DNA of 34,342 nucleotides, from positions 1-34,342 of the forward strand of contig CAKTOH010000015.1 in the NCBI GenBank assembly GCA_934589705.1. The letters run 5' to 3'. The notes beneath the pieces are model-generated. The model saw only the letters and a list, made by a program, of their open reading frames with translations, did no database searches and was not told where the DNA came from. Positions 6,882 to 16,027 of this stretch are shown piece after piece (position 1 is the first letter of the stretch; each line of letters opens with the position of its first letter). The position numbers and the translations under genes are program-made. Source of the DNA: an uncultured Oscillospiraceae bacterium. GTDB taxonomy: Bacteria; Bacillota; Clostridia; Oscillospirales; Oscillospiraceae.

Positions 6882-9005
6882 TTAGCCCTTCTCGGCCATT
6901 TCCTTCAGGGCATCCTTGCGGCTGAAGTTGGCACGGCCCTTCTCGTCGAAGCCCATGAACTTGACCCAGGTCATATCGCCCAGGTTCAGCACGTCCTCGA
7001 CCTTCTCAACCCGGCGGTTCTCCAGCTTGGAGATGTGCACCATGCCGTCATGGCCGGGAGCGATCTCTACGAAAGCGCCGATGGGCAGAATCCGAACCAC
7101 CTTGCCGTAGTAGAGCTTGCCCACCTCGGGAACGAAGCAGATGTCGTCCACCATCTTCTTGGCGGCGTTGGCGGCGGCAGCGTCCACAGCGGAGATGAAC
7201 ACGGAGCCGTCGTCGTCGATATCCACCTTGGCACCGGTATCGGCGCAGATCTTCTGGATGGTCTTTCCGCCGGAGCCGATGACCTCCCGAATCTTCTCCA
7301 CGGGAATCTTCAGGGAAATCATCTTGGGGGCGTACTCGGAAACCTCCTCGCGGGGAGCGGGGATGGCCTTCAGAATCACCTCGGACAGAATCTCCAGACG
7401 AGCCTTCCGGCAGCGCTCCAGAGCGTCGGCGATGATCTCCATGGTCAGACCCTTGTTCTTCAGATCCATCTGAATGGCGGTGATGCCCTCGGTGGTACCG
7501 GCCACCTTGAAGTCCATCTCGCCGTGGAAGTCCTCAACACCCTGGATATCGGTGAAGGTTCTCCACTCGCCGGTCTCCTGGTCGGAGATCAAGCCGCAGG
7601 AAATGCCGGCAACGGGCCGCTTGATGGGCACGCCGGCATCCATCAGAGCCAGGGTAGAGCCGCAGATGGAGCCCTGAGAGGTGGAGCCGTTGGAGGACAG
7701 CACCTCGGACACCACACGGATGGCGTAGGGGAACTCCTCCACGCTGGGGATCACAGGCAGCAGAGCCTTCTCAGCCAGAGCACCGTGACCGATCTCCCGG
7801 CGGGAAGTAGACCGGGCAGCTCGGGCCTCACCGGTGGAGAAGGAGGGGAAGTTGTAGTGGTGGATATACCGCTTGGTCTCCTCGGGGTAGATGGTGTCCA
7901 GCTTCTGGGCGGCGGAAAGGGTGTTCAGGGTGCAGATGGACAGCACCTGAGTCTGACCGCGGGAGAACAGGCCGGAGCCGTGCACCCGGGGCAGAACGCC
8001 AACCTCGGCGTCCAGAGGACGGATGTCGTCCATGCCGCGGCCGTCCACACGCTTGCCCTGGAGCAGCCACTTCTTGACGACCTTCTTCTGCATCTTGTAC
8101 AGGCAGACCTCAATGTGGGTCTCGAAGTCCTCATACTTCTCGCCGAACTTCTCCTGGAAGTCCAGACGGGCGGCGGTGAGCCGCTCCTCCCGGACGTTCT
8201 TGTCGTCGGTGTCCAGGGCGTACTCGATCTGGGGCAGGCCGTAGGCCATCAGATCGTCCAGCAGGTCGTGGTTGACGGCAGCCTTCTCGAAGGTGAACTT
8301 GGGCTTGCCGATCTCGGCCACGATGGAGTTGATGAACTTGACGATCTCCATGTTGCTCTCGTGGGCCACACGGATGGCCTCGTAGACGATGGACTCGGGA
8401 GCTTCCTTGGCCTCGGTCTCGATCATGACCACCTTCTCGAAGGTAGAGGAGATGCAAACGAAGCAGTCGCAGGCCTCCCGCTCGTCGGCGGAGGGGTTGA
8501 TGATATACTTGCCGTTCAGGTGGGCAACGTTGGTGGTAGCCACGGGGCCGTTCCAGGGCACATCAGAGGAAGCGATGGCAATGGAAGCACCCAGGGAGGC
8601 TACGATCTCCACAGGGTTGTCATAGTCGTTGGCAAGAACGGTGCAGGTCACCACGGTGTCGTTGCGCAGCTCCTCGTCAAAGAGGGGACGCATGGGACGG
8701 TCGATGATCCGGCTGTTCAGAATGCCCCGCTCGGAGGGCTTGCCCTCCCGGCGGTTGAAGGAGCCGGGGATCCGGCCCACGGCGTACATCCGCTCCTCGA
8801 ACTCGATGGTCAGGGGGAAGTAGTCGATGCCGGCCTTGGGGATGGGGTTGCAGGTGCAGGTGACCAGCACCACGGTGTCGCCGTAGCGGCAGATGCACTC
8901 GGCATCGGCCAGCTCCGCTACCTTACCGGTTTCCACGGTGAAGGGACGGCCGCCGATTTCCATCTCGTAAACATGGTGATTGGGATACTGTTTGCGGGTA
9001 ATCAT
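6882..9005 (-). CDS. pnp: Polyribonucleotide nucleotidyltransferase (PNPase)
   Basis: 707 residues, full length. PNPase degrades RNA 3' to 5' by phosphorolysis and can add tails; it acts as a cytoplasmic trimer, often with RNases and helicases. Order of domains: first RNase PH-like core, helical linker, second RNase PH-like core (with DDIRPLDAEVG and STSQGS), KH domain near 550-610 (IGSGGKTIQKI), and S1 domain near 620-695 (YYGKVVRILPIGAFVEI, DGMVHIS). AAGGAGG 8 bases upstream fixes the start. It follows rpsO as in most bacteria, but a terminator and a MITE-like element lie between them, so read-through or a separate promoter that I could not locate must supply transcription. Confidence 0.97.
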   Translation of the reverse strand: MITRKQYPNHHVYEMEIGGRPFTVETGKVAELADAECICRYGDTVVLVTCTCNPIPKAGIDYFPLTIEFEERMYAVGRIPGSFNRREGKPSERGILNSRIIDRPMRPLFDEELRNDTVVTCTVLANDYDNPVEIVASLGASIAIASSDVPWNGPVATTNVAHLNGKYIINPSADEREACDCFVCISSTFEKVVMIETEAKEAPESIVYEAIRVAHESNMEIVKFINSIVAEIGKPKFTFEKAAVNHDLLDDLMAYGLPQIEYALDTDDKNVREERLTAARLDFQEKFGEKYEDFETHIEVCLYKMQKKVVKKWLLQGKRVDGRGMDDIRPLDAEVGVLPRVHGSGLFSRGQTQVLSICTLNTLSAAQKLDTIYPEETKRYIHHYNFPSFSTGEARAARSTSRREIGHGALAEKALLPVIPSVEEFPYAIRVVSEVLSSNGSTSQGSICGSTLALMDAGVPIKRPVAGISCGLISDQETGEWRTFTDIQGVEDFHGEMDFKVAGTTEGITAIQMDLKNKGLTMEIIADALERCRKARLEILSEVILKAIPAPREEVSEYAPKMISLKIPVEKIREVIGSGGKTIQKICADTGAKVDIDDDGSVFISAVDAAAANAAKKMVDDICFVPEVGKLYYGKVVRILPIGAFVEIAPGHDGMVHISKLENRRVEKVEDVLNLGDMTWVKFMGFDEKGRANFSRKDALKEMAEKG

Positions 9006-9072
9006 GAAAGAACCTCCTTAAAATTGTGGTTTTCCGGGAGGTTTAGCACTTGAAACTGATGCTTTTTTCGAC

Positions 9073-9182
9073 TGTCATTGCGAGGCAGTGCGCACACTGC
9101 CGTGGCAATCCCCCTGAATGTTCAGGCGGTACGTTCAACCGGGGGGCTGCCACACCAGTTTGAGAACTGGTTCGCAGTGACA
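9073..9182. repeat. MITE-like element between rpsO and pnp
   Basis: 110 bp with 17-bp inverted ends TGTCATTGCGAGGCAGT (9073-9089) and, on the other strand, TGTCACTGCGAACCAGT (9182-9166), 14 of 17 identical. Each end continues into its own hairpin (CAGTGCGCACACTG and CCAGTTTGAGAACTGG). The centre holds the palindrome CCTGAATGTTCAGG. It shares its left 42 bases, inverted, with 25257-25298. No open frame. Confidence 0.75.
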
Positions 9183-9241
9183 CCGTTATCCAAAAACATC
9201 ACTTTCAAACGCTAAAGGGACTCCCGGCGTTTGGGGATGCG

Positions 9242-9270
9242 AAAAGGGGGCGACGGTATCCGTCGCCCCG
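9242..9270 (-). terminator. Terminator downstream of rpsO
   Basis: Stem GGGGCGACGG with its complement around a two- to four-base loop, then CTTTTCGC on the minus strand, a few bases after the rpsO stop. Partial read-through into pnp is possible. Confidence 0.75.
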
Positions 9271-9278
9271 GGGACTTA

Positions 9279-9545
9279 TTACTTACGGATACCCAGCTTG
9301 GCGATCAGAGCACGGTAACGGTTGATGTCCTTGTTTGCCAGATAGTCCAGCATCTTGCGGCGCTTACCAACCATCATCAGCAGGCCACGACGGGAGTGGT
9401 TGTCGTGCTTGTGGGTACGCAGGTGCTCGGTCAGCTCGTTGATGCGGGCGGTCAGGATAGCAACCTGAACCTCGGGAGAACCGGTATCGCCCTCGTGAGT
9501 CGCGTTGTCCAGGATGACCTGGGTCTTCTTTTCCTTCTGGATCAT
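9279..9545 (-). CDS. rpsO: 30S ribosomal protein S15
   Basis: 88 residues, the standard S15 length. S15 binds the central domain of 16S rRNA early in small-subunit assembly. The family core is visible: [37 protein letters not shown] and RRKMLDYL. The start at 9545 is chosen over an in-frame GTG at 9557, because GGTGG lies 8 bases before 9545 and the GTG would fall inside the ribosome site. A clear promoter and a roughly 119-base leader precede it, fitting the autogenous control known for S15. Confidence 0.97.
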   Translation of the reverse strand: MIQKEKKTQVILDNATHEGDTGSPEVQVAILTARINELTEHLRTHKHDNHSRRGLLMMVGKRRKMLDYLANKDINRYRALIAKLGIRK

Positions 9546-9664
9546 TGTGTTTTCCACCTTTCAATGTGTTTCCCGTCTGCCAAGTAGGGGCCAGTGGAAT
9601 GCCGTTTGGGCTTTCTCCCGGAACTGAGCAGCGGGCATAAAAATATCTTCTGGTTCACACCAGC
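9546..9664 (-). promoter_or_regulatory. Candidate S15 autoregulatory mRNA leader
   Basis: From the predicted start near 9664 to the ATG the leader can form a CUGGU-GUGA-ACCAG hairpin. It can also form a long-range helix pairing GGGCUGGU near the 5' end with ACUGGCCC about 75 bases later (two G-U pairs). Many bacteria control rpsO through S15 binding its own leader; that this leader does so is inference. Confidence 0.45.
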
Positions 9665-9670
9665 CCTCTC

Positions 9671-9699
9671 ATATTACCATAAGCTTGCCCAAATGTAAA
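9671..9699 (-). promoter_or_regulatory. rpsO promoter
   Basis: TTTACA (9699-9694), 17 bases, TAATAT (9676-9671) on the minus strand. Confidence 0.75.
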
Positions 9700-9722
9700 G
9701 GAAAATTTCCGCGTTTTTCCGA

Positions 9723-10460
9723 TTATTTCCGGGCAAGCTTCAGCTTATCCAGGAAACCGTAGAGCCGATCGGGCAGGCTGTCCCGAACCAGGAGCAGCAG
9801 ACCTACGGCGGCAAAGAGCACCGCCATCATGATGATGCTGAACATCCAGTCTCCGGAGAGAATCAGGTCGCCCGCGGCACAGGTGACCCAGGTGGGCAGA
9901 GGCAGGGCGATGAGCAGAGCCAGCAGATACCGAGCGGCCACAATACCGGAGTTGGCGGCGGCATAGGGAATGACGCCGTTGGGCAGACCCGGAGCCAGCA
10001 GCACCATCACCGTGTAGTAGGTGCGGTTCCGGCGGACGCTGAGGGTATCGAGGATTTTTTTCATCTTGGGGCTGGAGGCCGCAATGGCATTCAGCTGCTT
10101 TTTCGCGTGCTTTGCCAGAAAAAACACTGCCATATGGGAGCAGACAGAGGCGCTCAGACACACGGCGGCTCCCAGCCAGGAGCCCAGGACGATGCCCGCG
10201 GCCAGCTGAATGGGAAGGGAGGGCAGGACGATGGAGATCACCTGGACGAAGGACAGCAGCCACAGAAGGCAGGCGCTGTAGGTGCGGCTCTGGTTTTCCA
10301 GACAGGCTTCCAACGCCCCGTCATTGCCGCTGGACAGGGCGGCCCAGATATCGGGCACATAGATTCTCAGCAGCTCCACCATCAGACCGACGGCGAGCAG
10401 CAGCACAAATATCATAACGGCCAGGGTAATGGTCGCGGACCGGCGTTCTTGCTTCTGCAC
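9723..10460 (-). CDS. VTT domain (TVP38/DedA-like) integral membrane protein
   Basis: 245 residues with about six hydrophobic segments, starting with a single N-terminal helix. The central block resembles the VTT/SNARE-associated Golgi domain: a re-entrant region with LPSLPIQLAAGIVLGSWLG near 79 and a second region LAPGLPNGVIPYAAANSG near 150. DedA-superfamily proteins are linked to lipid-carrier recycling and membrane homeostasis; the exact substrate cannot be read here. It starts with GTG at 10460, supported by GGAG 9 bases upstream. It has its own promoter, so it is probably monocistronic. Confidence 0.85.
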   Translation of the reverse strand: MQKQERRSATITLAVMIFVLLLAVGLMVELLRIYVPDIWAALSSGNDGALEACLENQSRTYSACLLWLLSFVQVISIVLPSLPIQLAAGIVLGSWLGAAVCLSASVCSHMAVFFLAKHAKKQLNAIAASSPKMKKILDTLSVRRNRTYYTVMVLLAPGLPNGVIPYAAANSGIVAARYLLALLIALPLPTWVTCAAGDLILSGDWMFSIIMMAVLFAAVGLLLLVRDSLPDRLYGFLDKLKLARK

Positions 10461-10491
10461 AGGCGATTTCTCCTTCTTTGGAAATACAGTG

Positions 10492-10519
10492 ATTATACCG
10501 CAAAACCGGAAAAAGTCAA
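10492..10519 (-). promoter_or_regulatory. Promoter of the VTT gene
   Basis: TTGACT (10519-10514), 16 bases, TATAAT (10497-10492) on the minus strand, about 31 bases before the gene start. Confidence 0.75.
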
Positions 10520-10596
10520 GAATATCAAGGGAAATCCCAGAGAATACCGGGGAAAAGCACTAACTGCGGACATTTGTCCGCAACAAGGCGAAAGAG

Positions 10597-10624
10597 AAGC
10601 GGCGTGGCCGAAGCCACGCCGCTT
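10597..10624. repeat. UUCG-loop hairpin, distal copy
   Basis: 12-bp perfect stem AAGCGGCGTGGC with its complement around a 4-base loop; on the minus strand the loop reads C(UUCG)G, a very stable tetraloop. Identical over 28 bases to 11055-11082. Confidence 0.85.
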
Positions 10625-11054
10625 GAGACTGCCCCAGAACCATGTTATTGCGAAAAGGAGGGAATGTGGTACAATTCTCAGGTTCTTCTGAGAAGCATCG
10701 ATAAACGCACTGGTGCGGGAGCACCCAGAGGCTCCCTTGTGTAAAGGGTGGTGCTCCGCGCAGCGAATCAAAATTACCATGACTGCCGGTGGCAGTCATA
10801 CCACAATGTACTGCTGGCAAAAATCTTTGATTTTTGACTGAGGGATTGTCAAACCGTGCTTTATCGGAAGTGCTCAAAAAGGCGGGGTTCTGATCCCCTC
10901 AGTCATGGCCTTGCGGGAGACGGCCATGACAGCTCCCCTTGATCAGCAAGGGGAGCCTTTGCCCTCATCCGTCACGGCGAAGCCGTGCCACCCCCTTTAC
11001 ACAAGGGAGGGCAGATTACAATAACAACGTGTTTTCAGACTTTTTGACAAGCTG
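10625..11054. repeat. Cluster of interspersed repeat modules, no gene
   Basis: This gene-free stretch of the 644-base gap 10461-11104 contains several modules. Module A (10748-10802: GGTGCTCCGCGCAGCGAAT, then a GACTGCC/GGCAGTC palindrome) recurs at 25121-25172. A 10-bp hairpin GCTCCCCTTG/CAAGGGGAGC lies at 10932-10956. Module B (10961-11013, containing CACGGC..GCCGTG and GACGGATGAGGGC on the minus strand) recurs at 18911-18958. No open frame worth calling was seen on either strand. Confidence 0.7.
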
Positions 11055-11082
11055 AAGCGGCGTGGCCGAAGCCACGCCGCTT
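11055..11082 (-). terminator. UUCG-loop hairpin after acsB, proximal copy
   Basis: Identical to 10597-10624 and placed 22 bases after the acsB stop. The stem (12 bp, C(UUCG)G loop on the minus strand) is typical of a terminator or 3'-end stabiliser, but the T run after it is weak (CTTCAGCTTG). Confidence 0.55.
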
Positions 11083-11104
11083 GGATATTTGGTTGCCTGA
11101 GAAC

Positions 11105-13237
11105 TTACATCTCGAAGGGCTCCATGCTCAGCACGGGATGGCCAACCTCGGACAGGTAGTTCAGCAGCTGCTCGGGATCCTCGGTGCAGATGGTTTCATC
11201 GGCGATCATGTCGGTGAAGTTCTCCACGCCGTACATCTCCAGAGCGGTCTTGTCCAGACGCTCACGCATCTGATCCTTCAGGATCTTGGGCAGCCACACG
11301 ATACGGCCGGGGCCGCCTTCGGCAGCGATGAACTTCTTGGAAGCGATGAAGTGCTTGCCGTGACCCATGAAGCCGGGGGTCTGAACGCCGCCGCCGGTCA
11401 TGGAGGCCATCTCGGAGAAGGTCATGCCCAAGGGGGTCATACCGGCGTGCTCACGGCAGGTAATGACAACGCCCATGCTGACAGGCTCCACGCCGCAGAT
11501 ACACTCGAAGCAGCCGCAGGAGGTCATGGGATCCTGGAACAGGGAGTACAGAGTGACGTGCTCCAGAGCGCCGTGGCTGTACTTGCTGACAGCCTCGTCC
11601 ACGCTGGTGTAGCGACCCAGATGCTCGTCCAGGCAGCCTTCCTTGGGGATGGGCTGGCAGGGACCGGCGGGATCCAGCTCCTTGGTGGCCTTGGCATCCA
11701 GCCAGGACACGGCGCCGCACAGACCCAGACGCTCGGGGGTAACGATACACACATGGCTGGGGGAGAAGGCCTGGCACATGATGCAGGTGTAGTAGTCGGA
11801 GACGGACTCGTCGGTCATGGAGGCCAGACGGGCGTCACGCTTGTCGAAGACCTCGTTGGCGGCTGCACGGAGCTTGGCGTTCTGCTCGGCGTCCACCACG
11901 ATGGTCACCTGGCACTTGTCCACAACGGCCTCGAACTCGCTCTTGACCTTGGCGTAGAGAACCTCGCCCAGGTGACGGAACTTGAAGCCGGCCTCGAAGT
12001 CAGCCTTGCTGATACGGATACGGATCATGTCACGCTGACCGGTGTGCATTACGCCCTCGATGCAGTTGATCCAGGAGTGGATCTTCCGCTCCATAACGGA
12101 CTCGAAGTCGGGCTGCATGGCCTTGCCGGCAACCTCCACGGTGTAGCTCAGAGAGATCTTGGAGCCCACGGGGATGTCGTCGATTTCGGGGCCGACGACG
12201 GTGATCTTGTGATCCTCCACCTGGGCGGCTTCTCTGGTCTGCACCAGCTCGAAGCAGTCCACACGGGAGCCGTCCACTTCCACCTGCATATCGCCCCGGC
12301 GGATGATTTCGCCCTCGAAAGCGGAGGCGAAGGCCACGGGAATGTCGATGTTGGTGATCTTGATCTTGATGCCGCGAGCCTCCAGAGAGGTGGCGTTCCA
12401 CTTGGAAACGTCCAGCTGCTGGATCAGGGACTTGGGAACCCGGAACATATTCTCGGTCTCGTTGGAGACAACGGGGAAGCCCAGGGCGATGGCGCCGGCG
12501 CCGCAGGCAACGATCACATCGTCCAGAGGAGCGAAGGCGTTGACGAAGGCGGGCACACGCTCGAAGGTGTACTTCATCAGGCCAGCCGCGTCGCCGGGCT
12601 GGATGTTGCCGAAGATCAGAGCGGCACGGACGGCAACGGACACGACGTGGATGACGGAAGTGACTTCCTTACCCAGGGGGATGACCCGCAGGTTGTCGCC
12701 GGTCTTCACGCCGGCCTCCTCCAGCTGATCGATGACGCCGCCCACCAAAGTGACCAGCATACCCTGCGCCTGGTAGCTCTTGACCAGGTCAACGGCTTCC
12801 TGGGTGGTGGGAGCCTTGCCCAGAATGACGGGAACGCCGGGGATATCGCCGGTAACCAGGGGAACACCCAGGCTGCGGACGATGGCATCGGGCAGATGAC
12901 CGTAGCAGGGAGCGGTGTAGGGCTCCGCGCCGTCGATGTACTTCAGAACCTCGATGAACTCGGCGCACAGGGCGGTGGCGATGCCGGACATGAAGGCGTC
13001 ATGGAGCCGGTTCTCCCGGGTCATCAGGGTCTTCACCACGCCCAGAGCCTCCTTCAGCTGGCCCAGGGTCTCAACCTTCACACCGGTCACGCCGTAGTAG
13101 CAGGGAAGGCTGTAGGCGGTGCCGGGGAAGGAAACGGCATGGTCTTCGCCGTACTGTGCAATGGCGCCCTTGATTGCGGCCTCGGTCAGGCCGTAAACCG
13201 CATCGTTGCCGCCAAAAACTCTTTCAAAAAGTGTCAC
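11105..13237 (-). CDS. acsB: CO-methylating acetyl-CoA synthase (CODH/ACS complex, beta/alpha subunit)
   Basis: 710 residues. The enzyme condenses CO, a methyl group from the corrinoid iron-sulfur protein and CoA into acetyl-CoA, the last step of the Wood-Ljungdahl pathway, in a cytoplasmic complex with CO dehydrogenase. The A-cluster ligands are all present: C485, C488, C497 and C507, and the Cys-Gly-Cys motif C574/C576. Each is offset by exactly 21 from the known Moorella residues 506, 509, 518, 528, 595 and 597, so the nickel site should be functional. It follows cooC by 17 bases. The corrinoid protein subunits (acsC, acsD) and methyltransferase (acsE) normally near acsB are not in this window. 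Confidence 0.97.
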   Translation of the reverse strand: MTLFERVFGGNDAVYGLTEAAIKGAIAQYGEDHAVSFPGTAYSLPCYYGVTGVKVETLGQLKEALGVVKTLMTRENRLHDAFMSGIATALCAEFIEVLKYIDGAEPYTAPCYGHLPDAIVRSLGVPLVTGDIPGVPVILGKAPTTQEAVDLVKSYQAQGMLVTLVGGVIDQLEEAGVKTGDNLRVIPLGKEVTSVIHVVSVAVRAALIFGNIQPGDAAGLMKYTFERVPAFVNAFAPLDDVIVACGAGAIALGFPVVSNETENMFRVPKSLIQQLDVSKWNATSLEARGIKIKITNIDIPVAFASAFEGEIIRRGDMQVEVDGSRVDCFELVQTREAAQVEDHKITVVGPEIDDIPVGSKISLSYTVEVAGKAMQPDFESVMERKIHSWINCIEGVMHTGQRDMIRIRISKADFEAGFKFRHLGEVLYAKVKSEFEAVVDKCQVTIVVDAEQNAKLRAAANEVFDKRDARLASMTDESVSDYYTCIMCQAFSPSHVCIVTPERLGLCGAVSWLDAKATKELDPAGPCQPIPKEGCLDEHLGRYTSVDEAVSKYSHGALEHVTLYSLFQDPMTSCGCFECICGVEPVSMGVVITCREHAGMTPLGMTFSEMASMTGGGVQTPGFMGHGKHFIASKKFIAAEGGPGRIVWLPKILKDQMRERLDKTALEMYGVENFTDMIADETICTEDPEQLLNYLSEVGHPVLSMEPFEM

Positions 13238-13254
13238 GGTTTTTCCTCCTATTG

Positions 13255-14028
13255 TTAGTTAGTTTCCTCGGAATCCAGAACATCCTTGATTTTCCGGATT
13301 TCGTCGATTGCCGTGGGGCTGAAGTCGTAGGGCGATTTGCCCTGACGATCCGCGTCCATGATCTCCGTGTTGTAGTGGATAAAGCCCAGCAGATCCTCGG
13401 CGGGAATCTGGGATTTGACAAATTCCTCGTCCCGGATATCCCGAACCTTATTGGCTACCACCCGCACCTGCTTGACCCCCAGGTCAGCGGCCAGCCGCTT
13501 GACGTTGTGATAGGTCTGCACGCTCCGGGCACCGGGCTCAATGACCACGATAAACTGATCCATGTTGCCCGCGGTACCCCGCCCCAGATGCTCCAGCCCC
13601 GCCTCCATGTCCATGATGACCACGTCGTTCTTGCGGTAGGTCAGGTTTGCCAGCACCGCCTTGAGCATCACATGCTCCGGGCAGACGCAGCCGCTGCCGC
13701 CCAGATCCACCGTGCCCATGACCAGCAGCTTTACGCCGTTGATCTCCCGGGAGAAGGTGTCGGGAATGTCAGCCACATAGGGGTTGAGCTTGAAGAACTT
13801 GTTGGCGGCGTTTGCGCCGGTACGCTCTTCCACCAGAGTGCGCATTTTGGAGATGGGGACGATGGCGTCCACTTCCTCCTGAGAAAGTCCCAGCGCCAAT
13901 CCCAGATTGGCATCGGGATCCACGTCGGCGGCCAGGACGGTGCGTCCCTCGTCGGCGTAAAGCCGGGCCAGCGTGGAGGACAGGGTGGTTTTGCCCACGC
14001 CGCCCTTACCGGTAATCGCTAGTTTCAT
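13255..14028 (-). CDS. cooC: CODH nickel-insertion ATPase, CooC/AcsF family
   Basis: 257 residues, MinD/Mrp-like P-loop ATPase. The deviant Walker A is GKGGVGKTT at 7-15, and the metal-binding C114-V-C116 motif characteristic of CooC is in GCVCPEH. CooC dimers bind Ni(II) through these cysteines and help load the C-cluster of CO dehydrogenase; the related AcsF serves the A-cluster. Lying between cooS and acsB, it could serve either, and sequence alone does not decide. ATG at 14028 follows the cooS stop by 50 bases; the weak spacing suggests co-transcription from the cooS promoter. Confidence 0.92.
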   Translation of the reverse strand: MKLAITGKGGVGKTTLSSTLARLYADEGRTVLAADVDPDANLGLALGLSQEEVDAIVPISKMRTLVEERTGANAANKFFKLNPYVADIPDTFSREINGVKLLVMGTVDLGGSGCVCPEHVMLKAVLANLTYRKNDVVIMDMEAGLEHLGRGTAGNMDQFIVVIEPGARSVQTYHNVKRLAADLGVKQVRVVANKVRDIRDEEFVKSQIPAEDLLGFIHYNTEIMDADRQGKSPYDFSPTAIDEIRKIKDVLDSEETN

Positions 14029-14078
14029 TGGAAAAAGACCTCGTAATTGTTAATGTAAGACGCTTCAGGCAGCTTCAA

Positions 14079-15983
14079 TCAGATGCCCAGGGCGGTACGC
14101 TTGGCCTCGATGCGCTCAATCATCAGGTCGCCCAGCTTCTCGATGTCGGTTTCGACGGTGTAGTTGGCCTCGACCCAATCCTTTACGCCGTGCTCGCCGG
14201 TCAGCAGAGCGCAGACTTCCTCGGAGCCCTTGACGTAGGGGTCAACACCCAGGAAGGTGTCGATACCGGTGGCGATGACGTAGTTGCCGATGGACACGGC
14301 CTTCTCGGACATCCACTCGGGAGCGCAGCCCACAACGGGCAGCTGGGAGATGGGAATGCCGGAATCCTTGGACAGCTCGGCAGCCAGCAGCATCATACGG
14401 GAGATATCCACGCAGGAGCCCATGTGCAGGACGGGAGGAATACCGGCCAGCTCACACACACGCTTCAGACCTGCGCCGCAGTACTCCTTGGCCTTCTCCG
14501 GATCCATGAGGCCGGCCTTGGCGGCAGCCTGAGCGGAACAGCCGGACACGATCAGGATGATGTCGTTCTCCAGCAGCTTCTTCATCAGGCCGATGTGGGC
14601 AGCGTCGGGACGAACCTTGGGGTTGTTGCAGCCGACCATGGCCACGGCGCCCCGCAGAACACCGGAGGTCACGCACTCCAGCAGGGGCTTGGTGGTGCCG
14701 AACTCGTCCACCTGGGAGTTGGCAACGCCGTCGAGAACCTTGACAATGGCCTCTAGGGAGTAGCCAACCCGAGCCTTCTGCTTCTGGTCGGGGATGTTGA
14801 CCAGCTGAGGATCCCGGTTCTTGAAGTTCTCAATGGCCATTTTCACGATGGCCTTGGCGTTGTCACCGGCAGTCTCGGCGGAGAAGCGGATGAACTCGGA
14901 ATCGGGAATCCGGGCAATGGGGGAGGTGGTGACGAACTTGGTATGGAAGCACTTGCTCAGGGGGCCCAGTGCGGGGAAGATGCACTGCACGTCCACGACG
15001 ATGGCTTCGCAGGCGCCGGTGAGAACCACGTTCTCCTGGCTCAGGAAGTTACCGGCCATGGGAACGCCGTGACGCATGGTGACCTCGTTGGAGGTGCAGC
15101 AGACGCCGGAGACGGTGATGCCCTTGGCACCCAGGCTCTTGGCGTAGGCGATCATCTCGGGATCATTGGCGTAGTAAACGATCATTTCGGACAGGGAAGG
15201 ATCGTGACCGTGAACGACGATATTCACGTTGTCCTTCTCCATAACGCCCAGGTTGGCCTCGGTGTCGATGGGCTTGGGTGTGCCGAACAGAACGTCGGAG
15301 AACTCGGTGCCGGCCATGGAGCCGCCCCAGCCGTCGGACAGACCGCAGCGCAGAGCCTGGTGGATCAGTGCCTCAGGCAGAGAAGAGCAGCCCATGTGGG
15401 TCATGTGCAGAGCGGTGGAAACTTCCCGGTCGATGGCGCGAGGCTCAATGCCGGCGTCATGCCACAGCTTCTGGGTGTGCTCGGGAGCCCGCTTCAGGAA
15501 CCGCTGGGTGCCGAAGGGCTTGCCGTACTCCAGCAGAGCCAGCTCGGCAATTTCGTGGGCCAGGTCGTAGATGTCCTTGCCCTCGGTTTCTACGCCCCAC
15601 TCCTTGGCAATGCGGATCAGCTTTTCGGGGTCCTTGACGGTGTAGTTGCCGCCTTCACGGGTCTGGTACAGGGTATGGCAGATTTCCCGGCCATGGTCAG
15701 AATGGGTTGCGGAACCGCCTGCGGTGAAGCGCAGGAAGTTACGGGCGACGATGCCGTGCACATCGCAGCCGCAGATGCCCCGGGGAGCCTTCTTGGTGAT
15801 GCGGCAGGGGCCCATGGCGCAGATACGGCAGCAGGTGCCGCTTTCGCCAAAGCCGCAGTGAGGAGTCTGGTTCTTGACACGCTGCTGCCAGGTGTCGGCA
15901 CCGACCTTCTGTGCCGTTTCCAGCAGAGAATTGGTGGCGGCTTCCATCTCCTCGACGGTGGTAGTAAATGCCCAATCCTTCAA
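14079..15983 (-). CDS. cooS: Anaerobic carbon monoxide dehydrogenase, catalytic subunit
   Basis: 634 residues, the usual length. It interconverts CO2 and CO and, with AcsB, delivers CO for acetyl-CoA synthesis. The N-terminal cluster motif CGFGESGTCCRICAMGPCRI begins at C43 and supplies the D and B clusters (C43, C51, C52, C55, C60, with C71 or C73). The C-cluster ligands are visible as H260, C296, C334, C452, C482 and C524, with the acid-base lysine K561. All catalytic positions are intact. The start is TTG at 15983: AGGAGG lies 8 bases upstream and no better codon is near. First gene of cooS-cooC-acsB, with a strong promoter and a palindrome in the leader. Confidence 0.96.
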   Translation of the reverse strand: MKDWAFTTTVEEMEAATNSLLETAQKVGADTWQQRVKNQTPHCGFGESGTCCRICAMGPCRITKKAPRGICGCDVHGIVARNFLRFTAGGSATHSDHGREICHTLYQTREGGNYTVKDPEKLIRIAKEWGVETEGKDIYDLAHEIAELALLEYGKPFGTQRFLKRAPEHTQKLWHDAGIEPRAIDREVSTALHMTHMGCSSLPEALIHQALRCGLSDGWGGSMAGTEFSDVLFGTPKPIDTEANLGVMEKDNVNIVVHGHDPSLSEMIVYYANDPEMIAYAKSLGAKGITVSGVCCTSNEVTMRHGVPMAGNFLSQENVVLTGACEAIVVDVQCIFPALGPLSKCFHTKFVTTSPIARIPDSEFIRFSAETAGDNAKAIVKMAIENFKNRDPQLVNIPDQKQKARVGYSLEAIVKVLDGVANSQVDEFGTTKPLLECVTSGVLRGAVAMVGCNNPKVRPDAAHIGLMKKLLENDIILIVSGCSAQAAAKAGLMDPEKAKEYCGAGLKRVCELAGIPPVLHMGSCVDISRMMLLAAELSKDSGIPISQLPVVGCAPEWMSEKAVSIGNYVIATGIDTFLGVDPYVKGSEEVCALLTGEHGVKDWVEANYTVETDIEKLGDLMIERIEAKRTALGI

Positions 15984-16027
15984 AGTGATTTCCTCCTAAT
16001 CGTTGATTCTGATAACGAATAATAACA

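Noticed and set aside
6873..9053. Plus-strand open frame of 726 codons opposite pnp
   Set aside because: Antisense shadow of a GC-rich gene: mirrored low-complexity G/H/L/V-rich composition, no ribosome site, and pnp on the other strand is certain.
11081..13258. Plus-strand open frame of 725 codons opposite acsB
   Set aside because: Same antisense effect; acsB has all metal ligands and a proper operon context.
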